DNA of 64,000 bases from Thunnus maccoyii. Lineage: Eukaryota; Chordata; Actinopteri; Scombriformes; Scombridae. The stretch covers positions 925,001 through 989,000 of the forward strand of contig NC_056545.1 in the NCBI RefSeq assembly GCF_910596095.1, in the 5' to 3' direction. Below, piece after piece: positions 12,166 to 49,504 of the stretch. Under the pieces are notes generated by a model that did no database searches, was not told the origin of the DNA, and worked only from the letters and a program-made list of their open reading frames with translations. A program made the position numbers and the translations under genes. The number at the start of each line of letters is the position of its first letter. The stretch's first letter is position 1.

Positions 12166-12427
12166 TAAGGTTAACAATATTTTGATTTCATAATTCATAA
12201 TTAGCTGTGATAAACAGAGGGGTGGGCTCACAGAGAAAAACTGGTCAGTATTGGGTGTCAAAAGACTCTGACACTGATCATCTCCAAACGCTTTCTTGGT
12301 TCCCAGAAGCTTAGGTGACTGCGCCGTGGCCCGACGTGCGCAAGGGCGCGAAGGCCAATTCAACGCTGCTTCAACGCTGCTTGCAGCTTTATTTATGAAT
12401 TATGAAATCAAAATATTGTTGACCTTA
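12166..12427. mobile_element. Short insertion flanked by 38-bp inverted repeats
   Basis: Arms 12166-12203 and 12390-12427 are inverted copies with about two mismatches (core AACAATATTTTGATTTCATA). The interior contains CCCGACGTGCGCAAGGGCGC and TTCAACGCTGCTTGCAGCTT, also found at about 41090-41145. Superfamily unknown. Confidence 0.55.
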
Positions 12428-12903
12428 ATCAATAATTCGGGCACCAACTGTTGGATCTGTGAGGAACACACTTGATTATTTGCAATAATTATCAATTATC
12501 AAAGACAATTAACTAATTATGACATTTAATAGAATTATTAATATGAATGAATTAACAAATACGGGGCACCACCCGGAAACCAGGACCAATAACCAAACAA
12601 GGTAGTCTCATAAAAGGAGTTCACCTAGAATGTTAATATCTGAGATATATCAACATTCAAGGGTGAACAAAGAAGGGTTGAATTCGAGCTCTGACTCCTT
12701 CAATCAGCCACTTTTCATAATATGTTACACACAATAATGACAAAAGAACTTCTCTTTAAAGATATAACAGTGTTTATTAAACTTGGCAAAATTAACAAAG
12801 TTGACAAATGCTTCATTCAATAAATAGCTATTCTAAAGTCTAATTCTACCAAACAAAACACAAACAGCTTTGCACTGGGTTGGACACATGCAGGGGAATG
12901 CGT

Positions 12904-12916
12904 GTATGTATGTATG

Positions 12917-12978
<62 letters not shown>

Positions 12979-12992
12979 CGCGCGTGCGCGAG
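12904..12992. repeat. Compound (TGTA)n(TG)n(CG)n microsatellite
   Basis: TGTA units, then a long TG run, passing into GCGTGCGCGCGTGCGCG. The alternating purine-pyrimidine tract has Z-DNA-forming potential and abuts the CRE/YY1 cluster. Confidence 0.95.
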
Positions 12993-13080
12993 ACAAGATG
13001 GCGACTGGGCCTGACGTGATGACGTCGTCGGTCTGCGACGCGGACGTGACTGTGGGAGTAAGTCACGTCACGCGAGACCC
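12990..13080. promoter_or_regulatory. CpG-rich CRE/YY1-like cluster
   Basis: Contains AAGATGGCGAC (YY1-type core), TGACGTGATGACGTCG and GTCACGTCACG (CREB/ATF-type cores) within about 75 bp in an otherwise AT-rich area. The motifs are seen directly; promoter activity is inference. No host first exon is recognised next to it. Confidence 0.4.
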
Positions 13081-13849
13081 GAATGGCAGAAGTACGGCGG
13101 TGTCTTGGCTAGACAAAAACAAGGTGACTGGTGGTTGGCGTCTTGCCCTCACCCAATTCCGTGAAAAACACACGTGTCTGATGGCGGATAACGAAAGACA
13201 ACGCAAAGCTTTGTCCGATGTTATCTGACCATCAGATATGCAAAAAGATGTCGGTGCGTGTATCTGTGCGCGCGTGTGAGTGTGTGTGTTAGTCGCAAGA
13301 GAGGGAGGAGGGAAAGCGATCGTTAGAGGGAGAGAAGCGGTTCTTTTGTCCACAGAGAGCGCACATACGGACGGCAGTCTGTAACGCACGTTGTCTGGTT
13401 TCTGATCGACAAAGCAGTTTACTTTCTCACTCAGGATGGCACAAACACAGCAGTAGTCCCGAACGGGACAAACACAAAATAGTCTAGCGTGGTGAACACA
13501 ACTAACAGGCAGCAAAGTTAAAATACTCCTCAGAGTAAGGCAGAGAAAAATGGACTCGGCGGTCCGTCAACTCACACAACAAGAACAATAGCAATAAAGC
13601 TTAAAAGCTTAACAACAGCAACTGATGCTGAAAAGAACACACAACTGCTCTGCCCCTGCCCAGACGTATGCCTCTTACTTGGTCGATTCACAAAGCGAGC
13701 AGGGTGTGTGTGTGTAGTCTGTCTTAATGTCCAACTTGTCCTTGGCTAAAAATAGATGTGTGCAAAGTGGAAAAAAAATACTCGTACACTGCGCGACTAA
13801 TAATTGCAACCATAAAAGTATATGAATTCTAGAGGGATTGAAAGTTGAA

Positions 13850-14275
13850 ACGACGGATACAGGAAGTGGCGACGCTTGTAAGGGCAGCGGAGCGTTAACT
13901 GCAGCATGACCGAAAGAAGCACAACCAGGTAGCCTCTGCTAGCCTCTCAGCTAACCCTGGCTCTCTGTTTAGATCCAAACGGAGCACTGAGTCCCGATTT
14001 GTTATTTAGGTTAAAGCGGAGAGAACCAGCGGGTCTGTCGGCCAGCTGAGTGAAGTGAAACCTGCAGAAAAAACACCGTGACCATCACGGTAAAACAATC
14101 CGTAGAGAACTACTGTGTTCAGCTGCACAGATAGGAAATCCCTCGGCTGACAGGATGTACCACTCTGTGAGGAAAAATATTTTACCCTCCCGTTTTTGGT
14201 TTATAACAACGGTTGGCAACCAGCATATTAGGTGCATTACTGCCACCCTCTTCCTGAGTTTTTCCTTCATATCAG
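13850..14275. repeat. Interspersed non-coding repeat (unclassified)
   Basis: A moderately GC-rich stretch (AGGAAGTGGCGACGCTTGTA ... TGCATTACTGCCACC) in AT-rich surroundings, of the kind seen as dispersed teleost repeats. No ORF. 13531-13849 and 14276-14780 hold only AT-rich DNA, a short CA microsatellite (about 14502-14521) and no gene. Confidence 0.35.
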
Positions 14276-14780
14276 TTATAGTCTTTCTTGATCATTAGTA
14301 CAATATATGATTACATGTGTAATAGTCTCCTCAGCCAAGTGGGAAAAAATATGTGCATATATGAACAACAGCAATTGGAGAAGATGACAGTCAAAAAGTA
14401 ATCATGTTAAATAATCATGATCTCAATATTGAACAAAAATGATCGTGATTATACTTTTTGCCATCATCAAGCACCCCTAAAAACAACAAATTGTGATTTA
14501 CATACACACACACACACACACAGAGTTTAAATATGTATGTAATGAATTGTTTTCTTTAAGAAACTGTTACTTGAACATTTTCCAGTTATAGTTATATGTA
14601 TGCTCCTAAATTCTTTCATTTATGAGCACATGTACTACTTGAAAAAGAGTAAGGATTGAGCACTGCTGTCAGATGTGTAGAAACACTAAGTAAGTGGAGT
14701 GTGGCGCAGTCCAAGGGCTTCTGTCACAGGCAGTAGATGTTTACTTTACCCATCCCCCCTCCCATTCTCTCTCTCTCCCT

Positions 14781-16713
14781 TTCTGTTGTTTCTCTTTCTG
14801 TTCTCGTCGTGTCGCAGCTTCTTTTCTTCTTCTAAAGGTATTTATTGTGACTTTATTGTGTTTATTTTGTGACAGTTTTCACTGTTTGACTCTTGAATGA
14901 CTCTTTGTTCATCTTGTTAGTTTAGTTCCAGTAGAAACAGCAGAAATCTGTAGTTCAGAACTCTACTAACAGTCAACACAAATCAACATGCTGGAAGTTT
15001 TCCTCCATTTTAGGTTCACTGTTCAAAGTGTCCAATAACAGCTGACAGCACTGAGTCAGTGTTCACAGATCAATAACTTACAACATTTGTACATAACTTT
15101 ATTTGTTATTTACAAGCAGAAGAAACAGCGCGTCTCACGCACGGCTGCTGCGGCGCGTCATCTAGAGATTCGGGGTCGCGCCTGTTTTTTCCGCGTAAGG
15201 CGCGGTTCTCAGCAAAAATAGACAGAGAAATGATGCGTTAATAGTCATAATAACATCATACCAGCAACATCACACCTTTCACTATGGTTTCAATGTCTAT
15301 ATCTGTAGAATATGTCACCACTGCGGGTCAGCCTGCGCGGTGCAGCCGGGGCAGGAAGCCTCTCTGGCGGGGAACTCCAGTAAAGAGAGTCGGTGACACA
15401 CGGAGCTTCTTCTCTCGACTCCTGCTCACTTTCAGTCAGTAAACTAAATATAAATGAAATTTATAATTACATAATATGAAAATGCTATTATTAATGGGAA
15501 TTTTCAAAGCCAAACACTATGTAGAAAGATAGAGCAGCAGCAGCAGTGTGTGTCCCAGGAGTAATGAAGCTGCACAAGCATTACGCACTGCCCTGTTGCC
15601 CTGCGTGTATTTCACAGCATCAGAGACAATAATGCAGGTCTTAATGAATGTTACCCCTGTGCCACACATTGTTCCACGTCTGCACTATTTTAACACTATT
15701 TCTAACAGTCAACCTTTCACTGTCTGTTGTTACTCTGAAAAATTACCTGCATATAACATGTAATATGTGCATTAATAATAATAAATGAGACTCAAATAAA
15801 TACACAGCTGACACTGAGTGTTAAAGGCTCAATGTATGATGCTGCTGCTTTTCATAAATGAATGAAATAGATTATTAATAATATGCTGTTTAGTTGTGTT
15901 TAATGTTGAGCAGTAAAAGTAAACCATGTTTTAATAGATGTTCTGCAGTGAATTTATTGTTCATCAAACAGTAAAATGTGCTGCAGTTATATTAGGAACA
16001 CTGTCACTAGCTAGCAAGTCAACAACAGCTCACCAACCTGACAGATACACATTTTATCAGCTTTCAACACGTCACTAACTGCACTTAAACACAGTCATGT
16101 GATTATGTTCTGACAGTTTGACATCAAATGAACTCAAATGGTTTCAAACAGTCTTGAGTTTGTTTGTATAAAACATTTTATTCATTGTCAGAGAAGTTTA
16201 GTGTCAGTATGAAGGGTCGCCCCATTCAGTCACCTTTAAACTGGTGCATGTTTTAATAACCAGTATCATGCTGGTAGTGAGGGAGACTTTGTTTCACAGG
16301 TGGTATGGTTAGTGATTAACAGCTAATAAAAGTCATTAAATAATATTCTCTGAAATCTTTCTAAACTATATCACAGACAAACTGTTGAAAACATCTTTTC
16401 ATTGATGATATTCAGTATTTTAACCAAGCTAAGAGCTGCAGCAATAGAAACTAAAGTTTATGTTGCTGCCAAACCTTCATTCAGTATCTTTATATTATAT
16501 CAATATAAAAACAATGTCACATTATATAAACTACAAAGTGAATCACTGTCATCAAAACACAGTAAACTCTGTTTGTGGAATAATGATGGAGTTTAAACTA
16601 CAATGTGATGCCTCATCACAGGAGGATCTTTGTTCTGCTGTACAGAACTGCATTTAGTGTTGAGTCAGACAGATTGTTCTCTCTTATTCTGCCTGTTTTA
16701 ATCTTTACTGTAC

Positions 16714-16758
<45 letters not shown>

Positions 16759-17295
16759 CTCCATTAATTCAACCATAAATCATGGAAACGTCTGTATTTT
16801 GATCCTTATAATCTAACACTGATTGACAGACAACACTCCCACAAGATCAAATAGAATATAACACAGCTGTAGCAACTATAACAGAACCATAAATAAAGAT
16901 GAATGTAAATAAAAATATGATGCATTGATGCTCTGAAATACAAACATTCATGTGATCTTGTGGCTCCTTCTAATCTCCTCGGGGATAAAAGAGAGAGAAC
17001 ACGTTTAGTGTCTGACAAACTTCACAAGTTTTGTCTCCACTGATATTTGTGAAAATTGTTGCATCAGTATCTTTATGCATATTCACTAAATCATCAGTTG
17101 AAATACATGTCAGGCCTCTGAGTGTGATATGCTGCTTAACTGTTATTAATCAATAAAATGTCATTCAGTACAATCTCTAATTAAAACAGCAAGAAGTACA
17201 AATGACTCCACAGAAAACCAGAGTCCTCAGACTGATGATGAAGGACTGATGAAGGAGAATCAGCAGCAGTTTCTCTCTCTGTGTTTCCTCTGCAG
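14781..17295 (+). other. NLR copy A upstream region, duplicated at about 55125-57121
   Basis: Near-identical to the copy B upstream region over most of its length. It contains a possible untranslated exon ending CTAAAG|GTATTT at 14837 and a GC-rich block at 15120-15440 (GCGCGTCTCACGCACG, CTGTTTTTTCCGCGTAAGGC). Conservation between copies only reflects recent duplication, so a promoter is plausible but unproven. Short ORFs here (for example 15548-15763) look like chance. Confidence 0.5.
16714..16758. repeat. (GAT)n microsatellite
   Basis: About 15 GAT units, absent from copy B, where the surrounding segment (about 16340-17245) is largely missing or replaced. Confidence 0.9.
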
Positions 17296-17343
17296 GTGAA
17301 GCTACAAAGTCTCTGTGACTGGATGTGGATCTGAATTCACCTG
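17296..17343 (+). other. NLR copy A 5' untranslated exon
   Basis: Acceptor CCTCTGCAG ends at 17295; donor CACCTG|GTGAGT follows 17343. 48 nt, perfectly placed as in copy B (57122-57169). No usable start codon in frame with the next exon, so untranslated. Confidence 0.6.
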
Positions 17344-17626
17344 GTGAGTGTTTTTATTTCTTCTGCCACACAGCTGACTCCACCAGCAGCTCATCTCCAT
17401 TAAATGTGCTCTATTGTGGTAAATGAAAAGCCAACAGAGAACTGGAACCTTCTGAAAGTAAAACATGAAACATTAAACCTCAGTGGAAATGAAGAATAAT
17501 GTCTTACTTTGCTGCCATCTGGTGGTTGAATCAAGAATGACACCGTTGTAACTGCAGTGCTGGTGTGATGTGCAGCTTGTTGTAGTGAATGAGCTTGTTG
17601 TGTTTGTGTGAAGGTGTTTCTCTGCT

Positions 17627-43534
<25,908 letters not shown>

Positions 43535-44785
43535 TTCAGTCTGTACAGGATCACACACAGCTGATGGTATTTAGTACCAACATGATCTCTCACTGCTTGT
43601 AAATGTAAACATGGTTTCCACATGATTGACAGTTTGTTTGTAAAATGAATCAAATGATAAACTGAGTCCAGTTGTTGTTGTTTTCTGTTGTTAGTGTATT
43701 AGAAAGGCTTGAACTGTAATGGGATAATGGGAATGGGATCTTCACAATATTTAGTTGTAGTTCTTCTAGTTGTTTCATAGTAACTGTGTTACCTGATTCC
43801 TTCACTTATTTAGAGATCACATGACAAATGGTGGTCAGAACAACAGGCCTCCTATTGGCTGGTTAAATGAACACCTCTAATGGTGAAGGCTGAGGATCAG
43901 CAGCTGGAGTGTGGCTGCTTTTATGCTGCGTTCATATCATATTGGAATTATGCTAATTATGAGATTCTGACTTGTAAATAGAATTCAGGTCAACATTCAA
44001 GTGGTAATTATGAAGTGGAAAAGCTGAAAGCTCTGATATTTACTGGATATGGTGGATTATTGTCAATAACAGTATTTTTGAGCCTCATTCCACCAACTTT
44101 GTAATCATGCAGCCGTCTTGATTTGTTGTGTGACATGAACGCTGGCAAGTTGTAAACATGGGAATCTTTCCCGCCTCTACCATCCATCCCATATGATGTG
44201 AACACAGCATTAGAGATGAGAAGTCCAGGAGCTGTTGTGTGTTTCTGACATACAGGAAGTATTTAGTTTTTCTCTGGAGTGTTTATTTAGTTCCTGTGTA
44301 GAGAATAAAGTTCATGATGATCAGTAGCTGATGTTAGTTTTCTCCATTTATTTTTGTGTGTGTGCATGTTAATTCATATCTAATTTCATATAGTAGATTG
44401 AAGGTATTTGACAGTTTCAGGACTGTTTAAAGTGTCAGTTTAATGTGTTTAGCTCACATTCAGTCTGACAGCTGTTGTTCATTGACTGTTTCTAAATAAG
44501 TTGTGCATCATCAGCACTCAGCTGTCATGTGTGATTAAAGCCAGCAGGTGTCACTGTTTATTCCTTTGGTTCATACTGACAGAGATACAATGATGATGAA
44601 TATTAGCACCCTCTGGTGGTCAGAGTGACAAACTACAACACCATCCTGCACTGTTCAGGAATTTGTGAAATGATGTTCAGAAATCATTCAAAGCCTTTTG
44701 GCTCTTTGTACATCCATGATGATGTTTGTGAATGTGTTTTTGTAAATGATGATGATGTCTGAATAAAATGTGTAAATGTCAGTAG
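43535..44785 (+). other. NLR A 3' UTR with poly(A) signals
   Basis: No ORF of note. AATAAA at 44304-44309 and again at 44762-44767 are candidate polyadenylation signals; which is used cannot be told. Confidence 0.5.
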
Positions 44786-47570
44786 ATTCAAAGCTAAAAA
44801 ACTATGTGAACCTCAGCACACAAGTTCCCACACATATAAGTTACAGCTGCTCATTTTCTCAGCTGGTCTCAGACCTCTCAGGAGGTTTTATTCACTTCAG
44901 TTTGGGACTCTTCATTCATATCATATCTTTCACCACACTGCAATTTTTCCTTCTTATTATTCAGTTTTGTCTTGTTTCTATCTACTATGTTTCTATTGAA
45001 TTACTTTACATTTTGAAACATTTAGTCCTTCATGTTTAATAAAATCTACTAAATATAGTATATAATTGTATAATTACGTGAATAAAATCTAAATAATGAT
45101 ACATATTATTTATGTTGTTGTATTGTGGGTATTTCTAAAATCCCGGCTACAGCCCTGAATATATACACCAAAATAATGTCTTACAAACAAACAATGGAGC
45201 AAAATGAATACGTAACCATGGAAACAATCCAAAAGAAGAATCCAGTTGGATGCATGGACAGGTGTTTACTCCTGAGAGAGACAGTCACAATATATTCAGT
45301 TTAAAATGTGTAAAAGTAGAGTAAGATCTGTTGAGAAATGTGTTGAGCGGATCACAGACATCTGAGTGTGCAGCTTGTTCTGCTCTGTGATATTTACTGA
45401 CAAAGATCTCAAACATTGCTCAGTGAATTAATGGAGCATCATGCTGCTATCAGGGTGGATGTTCTCTCTCTGTTTGGGTCTGTTCAGGTCCAACACAGTC
45501 TGGATCAGGTCTAATTATCCTCAGCTCTGTTTCACATCAGGACTCTTTATTTTTAACATTCATTTAACATGCATGTTGGCTTCAGGAAGGTTCTCCATGG
45601 GTCAGTCTCAGACCTCCAGTCTGATAAATGTTTTCCATCCTTACAAGAAGAAAAAACAGCAGAAAACACTGAAAACTGTTTTTACATGAAAAGAATCAAA
45701 TGTAAAGATTTGGAATATATTTGCACAAAGAATCATTTTCCAGCATCTTCAGTCTGTTCTGTTCTATATAAATTATTAGTCACCTTTGGCTGCCACTCAG
45801 AGTTAAACTGACTTGTAATTGACATGAAACACAGCTGTAAATTCCCCCACATGTGCATCACGAGGCCATCTAGTGGACTGATAGTAGAACAACAGCAGCT
45901 GATTGCAGCTTTCATGGAAATCAAATGAATTGAACAGAGAGACAAACATCCTCATATTAAAATACAAAGAGAGACAGACAAACACCGTGAAGGTATTTCA
46001 ACAATATTTCCAACATCTGGAGGCTGACAAACATTCTGTCTGACACACAGTCATTCTTCATCCTCCCACCAGATGGAGCCAAACTCAACTAACTTTCACA
46101 TCCTACACATAGTGTCTGGAAGAACATTGTTCTGATCATTTCTGTCTGATTGATTTGGATATTAGCAGCATTAATATCAATGCAGACACATGAACTTTAA
46201 AGAAACTTGTTTCAGTTTTACTGGATGAAACAGTTTGTGACAGAGAACAGAGCTGCTTGTCTTCATACAGTGAAGTTGGTTTGAATCAGATAAACAGCAT
46301 GTTCTCTCACATCAAAAGGATTATGTGCTATGAAATAAAAGATCAATCCACCATAATTACAACTATCAGCTTAATTTGTTTGACAAACATTTCCTCAACA
46401 AAATGTCATTTTCACAACCTGTAATTTGAGAACATTTGATGAACTTTTGTTGATTTATGTTGATTTGATTCAACAGAACTGTTTTGCTTCAAAACATCAA
46501 ACACTTGAGTTCATTAAAGTCTCCTCCACTCAAACATGTTGTTCTTCTTCTTGACTGTCATGTTGTTCTTCTTCTCTGTTTCTCTGAGCTCACCTTAAAT
46601 CTCAGTTTAACACCTGCAGGATTGATGATGTCACAACCAGTTTGGAGCCAATCATGGTCCAGTATGCGACTTACACAAGTGTGATGTGGAAACTTGAAGC
46701 CTCCAGAGCACAAACACTGAGAATGGACTTTACAGTGAAGCAGTTCAACTCTGCAAACTAAACATATTTAAATATTTACACATTCTGGATGTTTAATGAA
46801 GGATGAGATGTCATTTGAAGAATTTTTAACTAATAAACTCATCTTTTTACATGGAAAACCGACATCAGACACACATTATTATTCCAAGCAGAGTATTTTT
46901 ATATTCTTAAAACATGTGCGGAGGATCTTTAAAGTTCAGACAGTCTGTGACGACACAACTGACGTCAGTTAAAGTCCGTTTTGATTTTTTACATCGACTG
47001 TCAAACTTTTGTGGGTTTTTGTCAAAGCGACTCAAAAATGATGAGTTCTAATGGTGTTTATTGATCAGATTGATCGATTGGATTCATGCTCTACAGACAC
47101 ACTGTGAGATACATAATCAAAGTCTAAAAATACATCAAAGGAACTTTACAACATATCTGATATACTGTGTAAACTTTGTAAATGTGCATCACATAAGATA
47201 GATGATGTGGATCAGTCAAACTGCTGATGTGAGAGTGGAAGAACAAAGTGGTTTTAATGGTTTTAATGGTGACACGCTGTAAAGAGACAGTTTGATTTCT
47301 GATGGTGAATGAAAAGACTTAATATAAATATGTTTAATAAGTATGTATTTGAACACTGGTGGAGTTTATTGATCCACTGGATGTGATTATTTCAAACATC
47401 TTCATTTCTTTTTAAAGCCTAAATGTTCCTGTTTTCATGTTTTAAAGTGTGAGTGAAGCAAACAGCTCCTCCTCTGACAGGATGTGATGCTGTGAGTGAA
47501 CAGCAGGTGGCAGCAGACGCTCATGTTTCTGTTCCTCCAACACTTGAGTTTCACACAGTTTATATGTTCA
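44786..47570. other. Intergenic, nothing recognised
   Basis: AT-rich sequence between NLR copies A and B. Short ORFs on both strands show no family motifs. No RNA gene seen. Confidence 0.6.
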
Positions 47571-47690
47571 GAGGTGGAAGAAATAAAACGCATCCTTTAC
47601 TTTAGGAAAAGTAGTAAAACTACCATCAAATACTCCTTTACAAGTAAAAGTCCTGCATTCAACAATATATTGAAGCTCTGAGAAATAAAA
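47571..47690. repeat. Fragment of the same interspersed repeat as 7111
   Basis: CAGAGGTGGAAGAAATAAAA ... TCCTTTACTTTAGG ... TACAAGTAAAAGTCCTGCAT matches the start type of the repeat at 7111-7180. Confidence 0.55.
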
Positions 47691-48049
47691 TGTAGTGAAT
47701 CATGAAACAGTTGAGTGTTTCTCTCTGACATGTGGAGGAAAAGTAGAAGGTGTGTCCACCAGTCCTCCCATAACACAGTCTAACTGGTCCCAGTATGAAT
47801 CTAACAGCGGGCAGACTGGTTTGATGATGGTGTGTGTATATTCAGTATCTATATGTTGTAGATTATTCTATGAAGGATGATATTAAAATATATTTAGATT
47901 TCATTATCTGCTGTTTTTAACCGTCTTGCCAAGTTGTGACTGTTGGCGTCGACCTGAACAGGAAACAGTCACAACCTGGAAAAATGTTCAAAACCTTTTT
48001 AATGGTGGAACCAGCAGAATATATTTTCATCCAGATGTTTCAAAGAGTC

Positions 48050-48905
48050 TTTGGCTATAGAGCTTGGTTATAACAATGTAAAAGTGGGCTAGTATTTAGA
48101 TAATAAAGAGGTAATAATAATGTCATATAATGGTAGTTAATAAGTAATAGCTTGGTATTAACAGTGGGTGTAACCACGGTAACAAAGGGCCAAGAAGAAA
48201 GGGGATATTTAGTGGAAATAAACCTAAAGAACAATGAGGCAGAACTAATTACAAACATCACAGTAACATTTCAGTAACTATACAGTAACCTGCTAATAAT
48301 AAGGTTATATCATGTTTTTATTTAAAACAGTAATATGGTGACATTAATGGGGTAATAGCCTGATAATAATGATGTAATATGGTTCATATTTTCTAAATAT
48401 TATGGGCTACTATCAGCGTCATACCTTCAAATGACGTCACAGTTCTTGGACGTCTAAATCAGTGATTATCAGATTAACCTGCTGAAATTCTTCGTCTCTC
48501 ATGTTCCAAACATGAACTTTTGTTTTGAGGTAAAAGTGTAAAAATTCTTCTTTTAATGCTGTGATTTGTTACCTGGAAACACGTCTGCTTCATGGCTATT
48601 ACACAGAAACTACCAGGTGTGTTTCCAGGTAATCAATATGTCTCTTGGTGTTGGTTTCATCTCATCACAATCACCAAACATCACCATCAAATGAAGTAGA
48701 AACTGGTAGTTTTGCATTTTGCATCTTTAGATGTGTTTCACATTATTATCTCTTTATTTTTGGCCCCTTATTATCTAATATTACCTAGTTATAGCCATTG
48801 TTAATACCAAGCTTTTACATGTTAATGAGCATTATTACTAGCTGGTTATTATCAAATATTACCCACTATTACCTTGTTATTACCCAGCTGGAAGGTAAAG
48901 TGCTG
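48050..48905. mobile_element. Foldback (palindromic) element
   Basis: AGCTTGGTATTAACAGTGGG at 48150-48170 reappears inverted near 48795-48815 (ATTGTTAATACCAAGCTT). Outer AT-rich GGTAATAA-type sequences also pair. At the centre TTACCTGGAAACAC (48569-48582) and GTGTTTCCAGGTAA (48619-48632) form a perfect 14-bp inverted repeat. No coding content. Terminal boundaries are approximate. Confidence 0.55.
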
Positions 48906-49082
48906 CCACAAATCCTTCCAGCAGACACCAACAAAACTGCCTCTACGGTTCAACCTCAGTTTAGTCTCACTGGTGAAGTTTCTTACCGGATTTAAACCAG
49001 TTCATTTGTTCAATCTTTATGGTTTTAATTGATACGTTTGTCAGTTGATACATATATATGTGGTTCTTGAGAAATAATAATC

Positions 49083-49370
49083 AATCTGTGTGTTCTGAAC
49101 AGACACGTTTTGAACGGGCTCTGCACTAGTTCTAATAAAAAAAGAACTGTTAACTATTATTATTCTTCATTTCTTAAACTGTGCTGGTGTGTTTTTGTAT
49201 TTCAGGATTGTATTGATTAGTTTTTATGTTGAATGTGTTTCTTTATGTTTCTTTGTCTTTTAACATCTTGGGACCATGTTGGAAATACGTGTTTTCACTG
49301 TAACATGTTATCACTTGGATTTCTGTTTTGTGTCTGTAATCCATAAATAAATAAATCATATCACAAACAT
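49083..49370 (+). mobile_element. LINE 3' end fragment (plus strand)
   Basis: CTTTTAACATCTTGGGACCA ... GTAACATGTTATCACTTGG ... CATAAATAAATAAATCATATCA matches, in the opposite orientation, the LINE 3' UTR found minus-strand in each triplicated unit and at 58200-58370. It is the tail of a 5'-truncated copy of the same family. Confidence 0.65.
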
Positions 49371-49504
49371 AACTTTGCTCCAACAAATGTTTCTATATAC
49401 AGGTGAGAGTGTTGAAGGTTACAGCATTTATAAATGACTTTAAATTAGATGAGAAATCATCCAAAACAAAGAAAACTGTTTTCTCTGCACTTTATTGTTG
49501 TAAC

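Larger units (their letters stand above)
12430..13530 (-). mobile_element. Candidate LTR or promoter-bearing element on minus strand (tentative)
   Basis: On the minus strand a CA end at 12449-12450 is followed 2 nt later by a tRNA-3'-end-complementary-looking stretch (12430-12446). An AATAAA lies near 12773 and a CpG-rich segment with CRE and YY1 cores at 12990-13075. That arrangement could be U3-R-U5 plus primer-binding site of an old LTR element. No gag or pol is recognised, and the outer end and a partner LTR were not found. It could equally be an unrelated repeat. Confidence 0.25.

Noticed and set aside
12833-13515. ORFs of 77-150 codons over the TG/CG tract on both strands
   Set aside because: His-Thr or Cys-Val repeats from the microsatellite and no family similarity recognised.
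44786-47570. Search for tRNA, snRNA or a further gene between NLR copies
   Set aside because: No cloverleaf, snRNA core or splice-phased exon series could be supported by eye.
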